From Paraburkholderia lacunae (lineage in GTDB: Bacteria; Pseudomonadota; Gammaproteobacteria; Burkholderiales; Burkholderiaceae): a stretch of 64,000 bases of DNA. This document shows, piece after piece, positions 33,358 through 43,378 of the stretch. How positions within the stretch are numbered: the stretch's first letter is position 1; each line of letters begins with the position of its first letter. The notes under the pieces are model-generated. The model had not been told where the DNA came from and searched no databases. It saw only the letters and a program-made list of their open reading frames with translations. The stretch lies in assembly GCF_003353175.1 (NCBI RefSeq), contig NZ_QHKS01000014.1, positions 62,001 through 126,000 on the forward strand. The letters are read 5' to 3'. The position numbers were made by a program, and so were the translations under genes.

Positions 33358-33459
33358 GCGAAGTATGTTCTGCTCGATACGAAGGATTCGGTTAGCGCCA
33401 CGGTCACTATATGAGTGGGAGGCGCCGCAGTTTCAATGTCGGGTTTTAAATTGGATCGG

Positions 33460-34323
33460 TCAACTCAGCACGCGATGACGCCAGGCGGGCAGGCTCTGTC
33501 GTACCTCGTCGATGCGCGCGCGCTCGAGATTGCCGGCTACCACGCCGGCGCCTTCGTCGCGCACCGCGACGATCTCGCCCCACGGGTCGATCAGCATGCT
33601 GTGGCCCCATGTCCGGCGGCCGTTCTCATGTTTGCCGCCTTGCGCGGCGGCCAGCACGTAGCACTGGTTTTCGACCGCCCGGGCGCGCAGCAGCATGTCC
33701 CAATGCGCGCGGCCGGTGGTGTAGGTGAACGCCGACGGCACCACGATCAGCGCGCAGTCGCCCATGCGCCGGTACAGCTCCGGAAAGCGCAGATCGTAGC
33801 AGACCGACAGACCAACGCGTCCGAACGGCGCCTCGAAGGTGCGGACTTCGCCGCCGGGGCAGATGGTGCGTGCCTCGTCGAACGATTCGTCGCCCTTTTC
33901 GAAGTTGAACAGATGGATCTTGTCGTAGCGCGCGGCCTCGGTGCCTTGCGGGTCGAACACCAGCGTAGTGTTCAGCACGCGCGAGGCCTCCGGCGCCATC
34001 AGCGGCAGTGTGCCGCCGATCACCCAGACCTTGTGGCGGCGCGCGGCATCGGCGAGAAAGCGCTGGATCGGTCCGTCCTGGTAGGGCTCGCGCACGGCGA
34101 GCTTGTCTGTGTCCTTGAAGCCCATGAAGCAGAAGTATTCAGGCAGCAGGACGAGTTGCGCGCCGTCAGCGGCGGCTTCGGCGATCAGCCGTTCCGCTTC
34201 GGCCAGATTGCGCTCCCGATCCGGCGTGCTGACCATTTGCAGCGCGGCGACGCGAAATACGCTTTCGGGGGATCCGCTGGACGCCGCGGAAGACGAGGTT
34301 GAAGAGACGTGTGTTTCGCTCAT
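33460..34323 (-). CDS. Carbon-nitrogen hydrolase (nitrilase superfamily, Nit-like)
   Basis: A 287-residue nitrilase-fold amidase. The catalytic triad is visible: Glu62 in LLPEYFCFMG, Lys in ARYDKIHLFNF and Cys in GLSVCYDLRFPELYR. The sequence is closest to the Nit1/Nit2 branch, whose members hydrolyse deaminated glutathione or omega-amides; the exact substrate is inferred only. The start MSETHVSS at 34323 is chosen from two in-frame ATGs 15 bases apart; neither has a good ribosome-binding site. Same strand as yhdP (126 bases upstream) and tldD (102 bases downstream). Confidence 0.9.
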   Translation of the reverse strand: MSETHVSSTSSSAASSGSPESVFRVAALQMVSTPDRERNLAEAERLIAEAAADGAQLVLLPEYFCFMGFKDTDKLAVREPYQDGPIQRFLADAARRHKVWVIGGTLPLMAPEASRVLNTTLVFDPQGTEAARYDKIHLFNFEKGDESFDEARTICPGGEVRTFEAPFGRVGLSVCYDLRFPELYRRMGDCALIVVPSAFTYTTGRAHWDMLLRARAVENQCYVLAAAQGGKHENGRRTWGHSMLIDPWGEIVAVRDEGAGVVAGNLERARIDEVRQSLPAWRHRVLS

Positions 34324-34449
34324 GAGCGTTTCGAACAACTCCCGGCAAAGGCGGCGGCGTCAACCGCTCGCGCCGCGTACGTCGATCAAGGCTGGCTGGG
34401 GCCGCTGGCGCGGCACCGCGCTCTATTCGTCAATCTGGTGAAACAGGGC

Positions 34450-37400
34450 TCAGTGCGCTTCCACGGCCGAAGCCGGAGCGTCCATCTTACCGCGATCGCT
34501 CTTCACCCGCTCGATGTGCGGTTTCGACCACGAACCGGTGATCGCATACTCGCGCGCAAACGCCGTGGAGACCGACTTGCTGAACGCCAGATCGGCCACC
34601 AGCGCGCCCAGACCGAGCAGCGGATTGATCACGGTCGCGGCGATCACCGCGGCGCCCGCGCTGACGGTCGGCACGATCGCCACGTGCAGGTCCTGGGTTT
34701 CCTGTGCCAGATCGACCGAACCCTTCATTTCGGCGCGCGCCGGTGCCGTGAGCACCTCGAAGTTCTCGGTGCGGCCGATGCCGTTATGGATCTGGCCGGT
34801 GCCCGTGACGTGTTCGAACGGCAGCCCCTCGCCGATCACGTCGCGGAAATTCAGCGTGGCGAAGCGCGCGAGGCTTTGCAGGCTCAGCACCCCCAGCAGC
34901 TTGGCGACGCCCGGATCGACCTTGAGAATCTGCCCATGGCGCAGATCGACGGCCAGATTGCCGTTGAGCGTCGGATAGTCGATTGCGGTCGGGCCGCCGC
35001 GCCACACCATCTTGCCCGACAGCGTGCCGCTGCCGGCCTTGAGCGTGCGCGGCTGGCCGAAGCGCTCGAGCAGCGCGCCGGCGTCCTTGATGTCGAGTTT
35101 GAAATCGAACACGGTACGGCGCGGCGTCGCTTCGTCGGCGGTATTGCCCAGGCCCGTCGAGGTGCGCCAGTTGGCCGTGGCGGTCAGCGTGGCGGCGGGG
35201 TTGCTGACGGCGAGTTTGTCGAGTTGCCAGACCGGCACGCCGTCTTCGTCGAAATTGTGCGCGTCGACCTCGAGGCGGCCGATATTGTGATCGCGCACGA
35301 TCAGTTCGTTGACCACCAGATCGATCGACGGCATGTTCTGCGCCGGCGCCGACATCGCCTGGCCAAGCAGATCCTTGTCCGTGGCCGAGGGAATCACCAC
35401 GCGGGCGAAGCGCGCCTGCAGCGTGCCCGGCGATTCCTTGCTGGCGCCCGGCAGCCAGGAAACGTGACCGGACACCTGATTCGACGCGATATTGGCCTGC
35501 CATTTGCCTTCGGCATGCGACGCGCCGACGATCACGCTGTCCCAGTGGCGCTTGAGCAGCGTCAGCGTGCCGATGTGCAGCGCGAAGCGGCTCGGCAGGA
35601 ATTGCGCGACGGTCCTGTTCGGCGCGGCGGCGGGCGCCTCCTTACTGCGCATCTGCGCGACGAGCGCGCGCCAGGCGTCGGCGTCGAACGCTTCGACGTC
35701 GACGGCGGCGATCACACCTTCGGACGGCAACTCGGCAGGGCGGTTCACGCCGACCGCGCCCAGCACGACGGTCGGCGGCGTGTTTGGCCGGTAGCGCAGC
35801 AGGTAGGTGGCGGCGATCGGCCCGAAGGTCAGGTCGGCGCGTTCCAGGCCGGATTCGCTCGCCGTGGCCGCAGGGCTGACGGCGAAGCGCAGCGGCATCG
35901 GCGTGCCGACCGGCTTGTTGAACGGGGCGGGGAAGTCGAGCGCGAGGCCGCTCAGGTCGGAGTTCGCCGTGACTTCCGGCAGCCGGCCCCGCGCACCGCG
36001 CACGTTGAGCGCGTAGGGCGCGCTGCCGCTCATGCGCGTGAGGACCTGCTCGGCCGGGCCATGCAGATTGAGACCGCGGGCCGCGTCGACGGCGATATGG
36101 CCGCCGACATCGAGCGCATACGTGCCGTCCTGCTTCAATCCACCTTTCGCGTGCACGTCGCCGCCCATGAACTGGCCGGAGAGCCGGTCGGTCTGCGCGG
36201 TGTGCTCGGTGAAGCGCACCTTGCCGTTCAGTTGCGACAGCGGCGGCACGTTCTCGACCGTCAGGCGGTCGTTCTGAAAGCCGACCGCGCCTTCCACGGC
36301 GATATGCGGTTTCGGCGTGCGCGGCACCGTCAGCTTGAGCGCCAGCGCGGCGGGTCCTTCGGCGTGCACCTTCCCGGTCGCATGTTTGGACATGATGCCG
36401 AGCGAGCTTTCGTTGACGTAGTCGAGCATGTCGGCGAGCGGCCCGCGCCCGTCGCCGTCGATGACGAGGTTCGATGCCCTGGTGCCGAGATCGTCGATCT
36501 TGCCGCTCACCCTGGTCAGCGCGACGCGCTTGTAATGCGCGCGGCCGATATCGAAACGCAGCACGTTCTGCTTGAGCTCGAACACGCCGTCGATGCCGTC
36601 CAGCGGCGGCCACACGTTCGGCGTGCCGTTCTTCATCTTGCGCGGCGGGTACGGCGAGGGGTCGAACTTGCCGCCCTTGAACGGCGCGACGATATGGAAC
36701 AGCCCCGCGGTCGGCTCGCGCGAATAGGGGAATTGGGTCAGGTCGCCGTGCACTTCGATGGTCGCGCCGTGCGACATGCCGGCTTGCAGCCCGTGGCCCA
36801 GATAGATGCGCAGTTTCTCGCTGATGCTGGTCGGCAGATAGCGGACGATGCGCGTCACCTGCGCGCGCTGGAAGTCCGCTTTCAGATCGAGCGAGCCGCG
36901 ACCATGGCCGGGATTGCTGTAACTGGCCGTGGCGGTGGCCGCGACGTCCGCGTTGGAGACCCCGAAGTCGGCCACTTTCACGGCGAACGCCGGGTGGTTC
37001 TCCCCTGGCGCTTTCGGCGTGATGGTCCAGTCGGCGCGGCCATGCAGGTGGTCGAGCTTCAGGCGCGGATCGTCGAATACGCCTGGCAGCGTGAGCGCGA
37101 GGTTCGACGTGTCGAGAAGCGCCGAGCCGTGGTTTTCGTCGGCATCGACGTGGCCCCACAGGTTTTCGATGCCCGGTATGCCGGCGCGCGGGTGATTGCG
37201 CGCCGTCAGCCCGGGCGGCGGTTCCTGCGCGGCGACGCTGATGCCTTTCAGATCGCCCTTGAAGCGATAGCGCTCGATCGGCTCGGCGCCGCTCGGCCGG
37301 TGGTCGCTGCCCGCTTCGCCGGACTCCGGTTTGCCGCGCTCGACCTCGATCACGTAGTTCGCGACCATTCCGCGTGGATTGAAGCGCACGAGGCCGTTCA

Positions 37401-38622
37401 GGAGGCGCGTCGGCAACGGCAGCGCGCGGCTGAATTCGGCGAGGATGCCCAGATCGGCGCGGTCGCCGCTGACGCTGACAAGTTGCCCATGCTGCAGCGT
37501 GGCTGTGCGGTAGCGGCCGTTCAGCGTCGTTAGCGCGAGGGTGCGGGTGAGCGGCGTGCCATCGTCGAGCGCCGGCTGGCCGAGTTCGGCGTGTAAATCG
37601 CTCAGTTGCAGCCGGTAATCGCCCTGGTCGGCTTCGAGGCGCCATGAGAAATTGGCGATCGGCACGACCAGCTTGGGCTGGGTAGGGCGCACCCGCATCG
37701 CGACCTCTGTGCCGGCAAGCTGGCCGCCTGCCGACTTCATGCGGCCATTGGCGAAGTCGACCCAGATCGCATTGTCGATGCGGCCTGCAAACGTCTCGAT
37801 CGGGAAATTGACGTAGCGCGCGAGCGTCGGCAGATCGACCGGGCCGGTCGAGACGTAGACCTGGCCGGTCCAGTTGACCGGCTTGCCGATCGCCGAGAGC
37901 CGCGCGTGTTTGAAATGCGCGCGGAAATCGAGCGGGCCGTGCAGGACCTGGCCTTCGGCGGGCGCCTGCAGCGCGAGCCGGTGATCGTAGCCGTCGTTGA
38001 GAATCGCGAGGCGAATGTCGTGCAGCGCGAGCTCCGGCGCATCGTGTTGCGCATCGCGCCAGCGCAGGACGCCGCCGCGCAGCACGATTGCCTGCTGGCG
38101 CAATAGCCAGGTGGACAATGTGTCGTTGCCGCTGTGCTGGGTCGGCACCGGCACGCCGGCCACCGAAAGCACGCCGTCGCTCGCGCGCGACACCAGCACG
38201 TCGGGCTGATCGACGATCAGGCTGGAGAGCGCCGGATGAAACTGCCAGAGCGACTTCCACGACACCGTCGCGGTAGCGTGTGGAATGGTCAGCGCGGCCT
38301 TGCCTTCGTGATCGCGGATGACGATATCGGTGGCGTCGAGGCCCGGCTGAAAGCCGCTCCAATGCGGCGCCAGCTTGCCGATGGTGAATTGCGTGTGCAG
38401 CTTGTCGGAGACGGTGGCTTCGATCTGCGGCCGGAACGAATCGATGCGCGGCAGCAGCACGTACCGCAAACCGAGAAACAGAGCCGCCGCGATGAAGTAG
38501 AGGGCGAGTGCGAGCGCCAGCACCACATGGGACGTCCGATGCAGCAAGACGTGCGCGCTTCCGCTCGCGGGCCGGACCTGGCCGGTTTCGTGCGGGTCGG
38601 CTGATTCGTTTCGCTCGGACAT
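34450..38622 (-). CDS. yhdP: YhdP family AsmA-like envelope protein
   Basis: A very large (1390 residues) single-pass protein. Residues about 30-55 form a membrane helix (VVLALALALYFIAAALFLGL), and the remainder is a periplasmic beta-rich DUF3971/AsmA-2 chain. E. coli YhdP (1266 residues) is one of the AsmA-like proteins now linked to phospholipid transport to the outer membrane. The C-terminal region contains LNGNLAVDLRHGQILKVDPGV and ATVINPLLGLGALVADLAFSK, typical of this family. Start ATG 38620-38622 (MSERNES) is preferred; 51 more in-frame codons exist upstream. It is divergent from glnE. Confidence 0.92.
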   Translation of the reverse strand: MSERNESADPHETGQVRPASGSAHVLLHRTSHVVLALALALYFIAAALFLGLRYVLLPRIDSFRPQIEATVSDKLHTQFTIGKLAPHWSGFQPGLDATDIVIRDHEGKAALTIPHATATVSWKSLWQFHPALSSLIVDQPDVLVSRASDGVLSVAGVPVPTQHSGNDTLSTWLLRQQAIVLRGGVLRWRDAQHDAPELALHDIRLAILNDGYDHRLALQAPAEGQVLHGPLDFRAHFKHARLSAIGKPVNWTGQVYVSTGPVDLPTLARYVNFPIETFAGRIDNAIWVDFANGRMKSAGGQLAGTEVAMRVRPTQPKLVVPIANFSWRLEADQGDYRLQLSDLHAELGQPALDDGTPLTRTLALTTLNGRYRTATLQHGQLVSVSGDRADLGILAEFSRALPLPTRLLNGLVRFNPRGMVANYVIEVERGKPESGEAGSDHRPSGAEPIERYRFKGDLKGISVAAQEPPPGLTARNHPRAGIPGIENLWGHVDADENHGSALLDTSNLALTLPGVFDDPRLKLDHLHGRADWTITPKAPGENHPAFAVKVADFGVSNADVAATATASYSNPGHGRGSLDLKADFQRAQVTRIVRYLPTSISEKLRIYLGHGLQAGMSHGATIEVHGDLTQFPYSREPTAGLFHIVAPFKGGKFDPSPYPPRKMKNGTPNVWPPLDGIDGVFELKQNVLRFDIGRAHYKRVALTRVSGKIDDLGTRASNLVIDGDGRGPLADMLDYVNESSLGIMSKHATGKVHAEGPAALALKLTVPRTPKPHIAVEGAVGFQNDRLTVENVPPLSQLNGKVRFTEHTAQTDRLSGQFMGGDVHAKGGLKQDGTYALDVGGHIAVDAARGLNLHGPAEQVLTRMSGSAPYALNVRGARGRLPEVTANSDLSGLALDFPAPFNKPVGTPMPLRFAVSPAATASESGLERADLTFGPIAATYLLRYRPNTPPTVVLGAVGVNRPAELPSEGVIAAVDVEAFDADAWRALVAQMRSKEAPAAAPNRTVAQFLPSRFALHIGTLTLLKRHWDSVIVGASHAEGKWQANIASNQVSGHVSWLPGASKESPGTLQARFARVVIPSATDKDLLGQAMSAPAQNMPSIDLVVNELIVRDHNIGRLEVDAHNFDEDGVPVWQLDKLAVSNPAATLTATANWRTSTGLGNTADEATPRRTVFDFKLDIKDAGALLERFGQPRTLKAGSGTLSGKMVWRGGPTAIDYPTLNGNLAVDLRHGQILKVDPGVAKLLGVLSLQSLARFATLNFRDVIGEGLPFEHVTGTGQIHNGIGRTENFEVLTAPARAEMKGSVDLAQETQDLHVAIVPTVSAGAAVIAATVINPLLGLGALVADLAFSKSVSTAFAREYAITGSWSKPHIERVKSDRGKMDAPASAVEAH

Positions 38623-38808
38623 GCTGCGGCGGGTGGGCGTATGGTAGTTTTGCGAATTAACGACGAAATGTAACACACGGCATAGTGTCGGCGGACTTCC
38701 GGCAAACCCTGTCTGCATGCCGTCTTGCGGCTTGCGCGAGGCCGGCGGACCGCTGTTCCGCAGCGAACTGAACAACTCATATAAAGCAACGAGCGAGCCA
38801 GACCCTTG

Positions 38809-41601
38809 ATGACTGACGCCACTCTCCTGAGTTCCAGCTATTCACACTACGCGGCCCGCGCCGCGGCGGCCCGTCCGCAACTCGTGGCGCATGTGGCAGC
38901 GCTCGCGTCCGCGCCGCTCAGCCGTGAGCGCATCGACGCGCGTTTCGATCTGCTGTGCGCCGAGGCGGCGGAGGCGGCCGGTGGCGCATTGAGTGAGGAT
39001 GCACTCAAACGGGCCTTGCGCCAGTTGCGAACCGAGGTGTTTTGCGCCGTGATGGAGCGCGACCTCGCCGGCGAGGCGGATGTCGCCGAAGTCACCGGCG
39101 CAATGACGGACCTGGCCGAGACGACGATCCAGCGCGCGCTGGCGGTCCTGTCCGCCGAACTCGAGGTGCTGTACGGCGCGCCGCGCGGACCGCAAGGCGA
39201 GCGGCTCGCTTTGGGCGTGGTCGGGATGGGCAAGCTGGGCGGGCGTGAGCTGAACGTGTCGTCGGATATCGACCTGATCTTCATCTATGAGGAAGACGGC
39301 GAGACGGCGGGTGGCCAGCGTTCGCCAATCGCCGTGCAGGACTTTTTTACGCGCCTCGGCAAGCGCCTGATCGGCGCTTTGGCGGAAGTGACCGCCGACG
39401 GCTACGTGTTTCGTGTCGATATGCGACTGCGGCCGAATGGCGATTCGGGGCCGCTGGTGTGCAGCATCGGCATGCTCGAAGAGTATTTCTACGTGCAGGG
39501 CCGCGAATGGGAGCGCTATGCGTGGATCAAGGGGCGGCTCGTGTCCGAGGGCGCGAGCGATGCCGCGCAGCGCATGCAGAAGCAGCTCGACACGATCGTC
39601 ACGCCGTTCGTCTATCGCCGCTACCTCGACTTCGGCGTGATCAGCGCGATTCGCGCGCTGCATTTGCAGATTCGCCAGGAAGCGCAGCGCCGCGCGTCGA
39701 TGCGGCCCGACAAGGCCGACGACATCAAGCTGGGCCGCGGCGGCATCCGCGAAATCGAATTCAGCGCCCAGGTGTTCCAGCTGATCCGCGGCGGCCAGGA
39801 TGCCGGTTTTCGCGTACGGCCGACGCTCGCGGTGCTGCGGCACGCCGCAACTCACGGGCTGATCGACACGGCGGTGTGCGTGAAGCTTTCGCAGGCTTAC
39901 CGCTTCTTGCGCGAGCTCGAACATCGCCTGCAATACCGCAACGACGCGCAGACCCACGCGATGCCGGTCGATCCCGAAGAACGCGCGGCGCTCGCGCATG
40001 CGATGGGTTGCGACGACTACGCGGCGCTGATGGCGAAGCTCGACGCCCACCGCGAGTTTGTCGAACGGCAGTTCGACCAGATTTTCGCCGACAAGGTGAG
40101 CGGCCGCGACGGTTGCGGCGCGCCTGAGGACGGCGCGGCAGCGTGGGTCTGGAGCAGCGCGCTCGCCGACGACAGCGCAGACGAAGCTTTGCGGGCCCGT
40201 CTGACGGAACTGGGCGTGGCCGAACCGGGCGATCTGCTGGCGCGGCTGCGCGCGGTGTGGCAGTCGTCGCGTTACGCGGGGTTGGCCGAGCGCAGCCGGC
40301 AGCGTTTCGACATCGTTGCGCTGCGTGCGCTGGAAGCCGCGCGTACGCTGGAGCCAGCCGAGCGGCGCGGCGACACGGTGGCGCGCTTTTTCGATCTGCT
40401 CGAAGCGGTGAGTCGGCGCGGCGCGTACCTGGCGTTGCTGACCGAATATCCGCAGGCGCTGCATCGGGTGCTGTCGGTGCTGGGCGGTTCGCGCTGGGCG
40501 GCCGGCTATCTGATTCGCCACCCGCAATTGCTGGACGAACTGCTCGACGATGAGGCGATCGCCAGTCCGTTCGATTGGCGCGAGTTCAAGCGCACGCTGC
40601 GCCTGCGTCTGGCCGCCGCCGACGGCGTCGAACAGCAGATGGACTTGCTGCGCCATGCGCACCAGGCCGAGGTGTTCCGCATCCTGCTCATCGATCTGGC
40701 CGGCAAGCTGAGTGTCGAACACGTGAGCGACCGCCTGTCCGAACTCGCCGACGCCGTGCTCGACGTGACGCTCGAAGCCGTCTGGAAGCAGTTGCCCAAA
40801 CGCCATCGCGAGGTGCCGCGCTTCGCCGTGATCGCCTACGGCAAGCTGGGCGGCAAGGAACTGGGCTACGCGTCCGACCTCGACCTGATCTTCCTCTACG
40901 ACGATTCCGACGATGCCGCTGCGGACGTCTACGCAACCTACACGCGCCGCCTGATCACCTGGCTGACGACCGCGACCGGCGCCGGCACCCTGTTCGACGT
41001 CGACTTGCGGCTGCGGCCGAACGGTGAGTCGGGCTTGCTTGTCACCGATCTGGACGCGTTTCGCCGTTATCAGCTGCGCGAAGGCGATGCCGCCAACACC
41101 GCGTGGGTCTGGGAGCATCAGGCATTGAGCCGGGCGCGCTATTGCGCGGGCGACGCCGGCATCGGTGCGCAATTCGAAGCAATCCGCGAACAGGTGCTCA
41201 CCACGCCGCGCGAGGCCGCGCCGCTGGCGGCGGAAATCGTCGAGATGCGCGAGCGCGTCGAGGCCGGACATCCGAACCATACGGCGCTCTTCGACCTGAA
41301 GCACGACCGCGGCGGGATGGTCGATATCGAATTCACCGTGCAGTACTGGGTGCTGTTGCACGCGGCGAGCGATCCGGAACTGATCCGCAATACCGGCAAT
41401 ATCGCGTTGCTGCGCGAGGTGTCGCGTTTCGGCTTGATGAGCGAGGCGGAAGCGGAGACCGTGGGCGCGGCGTATCGAACCTACCGGAAGTTGCAGCACA
41501 GGCTGCGTCTGGATGGGATGGAGAAGGCGCGAGTCGATCCGGCTTCGGTGGCAAGCGAGCGCGCGGCGGTGCTGGCGCTGTGGAAGCGGGTGTTCGGCTG
41601 A
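38809..41601 (+). CDS. glnE: Bifunctional glutamine synthetase adenylyltransferase/deadenylylase
   Basis: A 930-residue enzyme that adds and removes AMP on glutamine synthetase in response to PII. The two nucleotidyltransferase domains are seen as a duplicated signature: GMGKLGGRELNVSSDIDLIFIYE in the N-terminal deadenylylase half and AYGKLGGKELGYASDLDLIFLYDD in the C-terminal adenylylase half. Each is followed by R-L-R-P-N-G and by RGGIREIEF or RGGMVDIEF. Length matches E. coli (946). ATG 38809 is used; a TTG one codon earlier is in frame. A TATAAA stands at 38780-38785 without a good -35. Confidence 0.96.
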   Translation: MTDATLLSSSYSHYAARAAAARPQLVAHVAALASAPLSRERIDARFDLLCAEAAEAAGGALSEDALKRALRQLRTEVFCAVMERDLAGEADVAEVTGAMTDLAETTIQRALAVLSAELEVLYGAPRGPQGERLALGVVGMGKLGGRELNVSSDIDLIFIYEEDGETAGGQRSPIAVQDFFTRLGKRLIGALAEVTADGYVFRVDMRLRPNGDSGPLVCSIGMLEEYFYVQGREWERYAWIKGRLVSEGASDAAQRMQKQLDTIVTPFVYRRYLDFGVISAIRALHLQIRQEAQRRASMRPDKADDIKLGRGGIREIEFSAQVFQLIRGGQDAGFRVRPTLAVLRHAATHGLIDTAVCVKLSQAYRFLRELEHRLQYRNDAQTHAMPVDPEERAALAHAMGCDDYAALMAKLDAHREFVERQFDQIFADKVSGRDGCGAPEDGAAAWVWSSALADDSADEALRARLTELGVAEPGDLLARLRAVWQSSRYAGLAERSRQRFDIVALRALEAARTLEPAERRGDTVARFFDLLEAVSRRGAYLALLTEYPQALHRVLSVLGGSRWAAGYLIRHPQLLDELLDDEAIASPFDWREFKRTLRLRLAAADGVEQQMDLLRHAHQAEVFRILLIDLAGKLSVEHVSDRLSELADAVLDVTLEAVWKQLPKRHREVPRFAVIAYGKLGGKELGYASDLDLIFLYDDSDDAAADVYATYTRRLITWLTTATGAGTLFDVDLRLRPNGESGLLVTDLDAFRRYQLREGDAANTAWVWEHQALSRARYCAGDAGIGAQFEAIREQVLTTPREAAPLAAEIVEMRERVEAGHPNHTALFDLKHDRGGMVDIEFTVQYWVLLHAASDPELIRNTGNIALLREVSRFGLMSEAEAETVGAAYRTYRKLQHRLRLDGMEKARVDPASVASERAAVLALWKRVFG

Positions 41602-41637
41602 CAGCTCGCGGTTGGCCGGGTTGTGCGCGCTGCCCGC

Positions 41638-43308
41638 CTACGCCGCCAGCATTTCCTTCGCGTGTTTGCGGGTGGTCGCGGTGATCGCGAGGCCGCCGAG
41701 CATCCGTGCGACTTCTTCGACACGGCTCGCGCGGTCGAGCGAGGTCACGCTGCTGACCGTGCCGCCCTTGCCGTTGCCCGCTTTCGCCACCTGGAAATGA
41801 TGGTCGCCGCGCGCGGCCACTTGCGGCAGGTGCGTGACGCACAGCACCTGGCGCGCCTGACCGAGCTGATGCAGCAAGCGGCCGACCACTTCCGCGACGC
41901 CGCCGCCGATCCCCGTATCCACTTCGTCGAAGATCAAGGTTGGCGTTGGGCTTGCCGCACTGGCGATCACGGCCAACGCAAGGCTGATCCGCGCCAGTTC
42001 GCCGCCGGAGGCGACTTTCGCGAGCGGCCGCAACGGCACGCCGGCATGACCGGCGACGCGAAATTCGACCTGTTCGAGACCGTGCGCGCCACCTTCGGGC
42101 AGCGGTACCAGCGCGACTTCGAAGCTGCCGCCTTTCATCGACAGTTCCTGCATGCCGGTGGTCACCGCCGTGCCCAAAGCCTTGCCGGCCTTGGCGCGCG
42201 CCTTCGACAGCCTGGCTGCTTCAGCGAGGAAGGCTTCCTTGGCCTTGGCTTCGGCGGCGTGCAGGCTGTCGAGATCGGCGGCAGCGTCGAGCGCGGCCAG
42301 TTGCTGGCGACGCGCGTCGTGTTCTTCGGGCAGCGTTTCCGGTTGCAAACGGAATTTGCGTGCGGCCGAGTGCAACGCGTCGAGGCGCTTTTCGACCTGC
42401 GCGAGCCGGTCCGGATCGAGTTCGAGCTTTTGCGCGTAGTGGCTCAGCGAATACGCTGCTTCCTGCAGCTGGATCTCGGCCGGTTCGAGCGAGGCCAGCA
42501 CGTCGTTCAATGTCGGGTCGATCTCCGCGAGATCGCGCACCTTCGAGACAATCGACGAGAGATGCGTGATCATCGCCTCGTCCGATTCGGACAGCGCACT
42601 GAGCGCGCCCTGCACGCCGTCGATCAGGTTGGCCGAATGCGACAAGCGCCGATGCTCGCTGTTGACCTCTTCCCACTCGCCCGGCTGCGGCGCGAGCTTG
42701 TCCAGTTCGGTGAGCTGCCACGCGAGCCGCTCGCGTTCGAGTTGCAACTCGCGGTCGCGGGTTTGCGCGTGCTCGACGGCCTGGACCTTTTCGCGCCACG
42801 TGCGCCATGCACGCGTGACGGCTGCCGCGCTTTCGGTGAGACCGGCGTGCGTGTCGAACAGCTCGCGTTGGGCATCCGGGCGCATCAGCAGCTGGTGCGC
42901 GTGCTGCCCGTGAATATCCACCAGCATCTCGCCGACTTCGCGCAACTGCGCGAGCGTGGCCGCCGTGCCGTTGATGAAAGCCCGCGAGCGCCCATTGGCA
43001 TCCACCACGCGCCGCAGCATCACGGTGCCGCCATGCTGGCCATCGTCCGCCGTTGCACCGAACGCCTGCTCGTCGAGCCATTGCCCGACCTGCGCATGCG
43101 TCTCGAATTCGGCGGTGATGTCCGCCCGGCTCTCGCCGGTGCGCACCACGCTCGCATCGGCGCGGGCGCCGAGCGCGAGCGCCAGCGCGTCGATCAGGAT
43201 CGACTTGCCGGCGCCGGTTTCGCCGGAGAAAACGGTAAAGCCGCTGTCGAATTCGAGATCGAGCGCGGCGACGATGACGAAGTCGCGTATCGAGAGGTGG
43301 CGAAGCAT
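41638..43308 (-). CDS. recN: DNA repair protein RecN
   Basis: A 556-residue SMC-like ATPase for double-strand-break repair. N-terminal Walker A FSGETGAGKSILIDALALALG, a long coiled-coil middle (rich in Glu/Leu/Ala, about residues 160-360), and C-terminal signature ASGGELARISLALAV with Walker B LIFDEVDTGIGGGVA. Length matches E. coli RecN (553). It converges on glnE with 36 bases between stops. nadK lies 70 bases upstream on the same strand, a common pairing. No LexA box was noticed. Confidence 0.96.
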   Translation of the reverse strand: MLRHLSIRDFVIVAALDLEFDSGFTVFSGETGAGKSILIDALALALGARADASVVRTGESRADITAEFETHAQVGQWLDEQAFGATADDGQHGGTVMLRRVVDANGRSRAFINGTAATLAQLREVGEMLVDIHGQHAHQLLMRPDAQRELFDTHAGLTESAAAVTRAWRTWREKVQAVEHAQTRDRELQLERERLAWQLTELDKLAPQPGEWEEVNSEHRRLSHSANLIDGVQGALSALSESDEAMITHLSSIVSKVRDLAEIDPTLNDVLASLEPAEIQLQEAAYSLSHYAQKLELDPDRLAQVEKRLDALHSAARKFRLQPETLPEEHDARRQQLAALDAAADLDSLHAAEAKAKEAFLAEAARLSKARAKAGKALGTAVTTGMQELSMKGGSFEVALVPLPEGGAHGLEQVEFRVAGHAGVPLRPLAKVASGGELARISLALAVIASAASPTPTLIFDEVDTGIGGGVAEVVGRLLHQLGQARQVLCVTHLPQVAARGDHHFQVAKAGNGKGGTVSSVTSLDRASRVEEVARMLGGLAITATTRKHAKEMLAA

Positions 43309-43378
43309 GGAGGTCGTCTGATGAGCTTAAAGTTTCGGGCCGCGGCGGTCGTACCGGTTCGTTCGGGTCCGCTCAGGG

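Noticed and set aside
34309..37533. Open frame of over 1000 codons antisense to yhdP
   Set aside because: Long antisense frames are expected opposite GC-rich coding DNA (G/C at third positions removes stops). The translation is Arg/His/Gln-rich with no domain; yhdP on the other strand is clear.
38842..41499. 885-codon frame antisense to glnE
   Set aside because: Same artefact; glnE is well supported on the plus strand.
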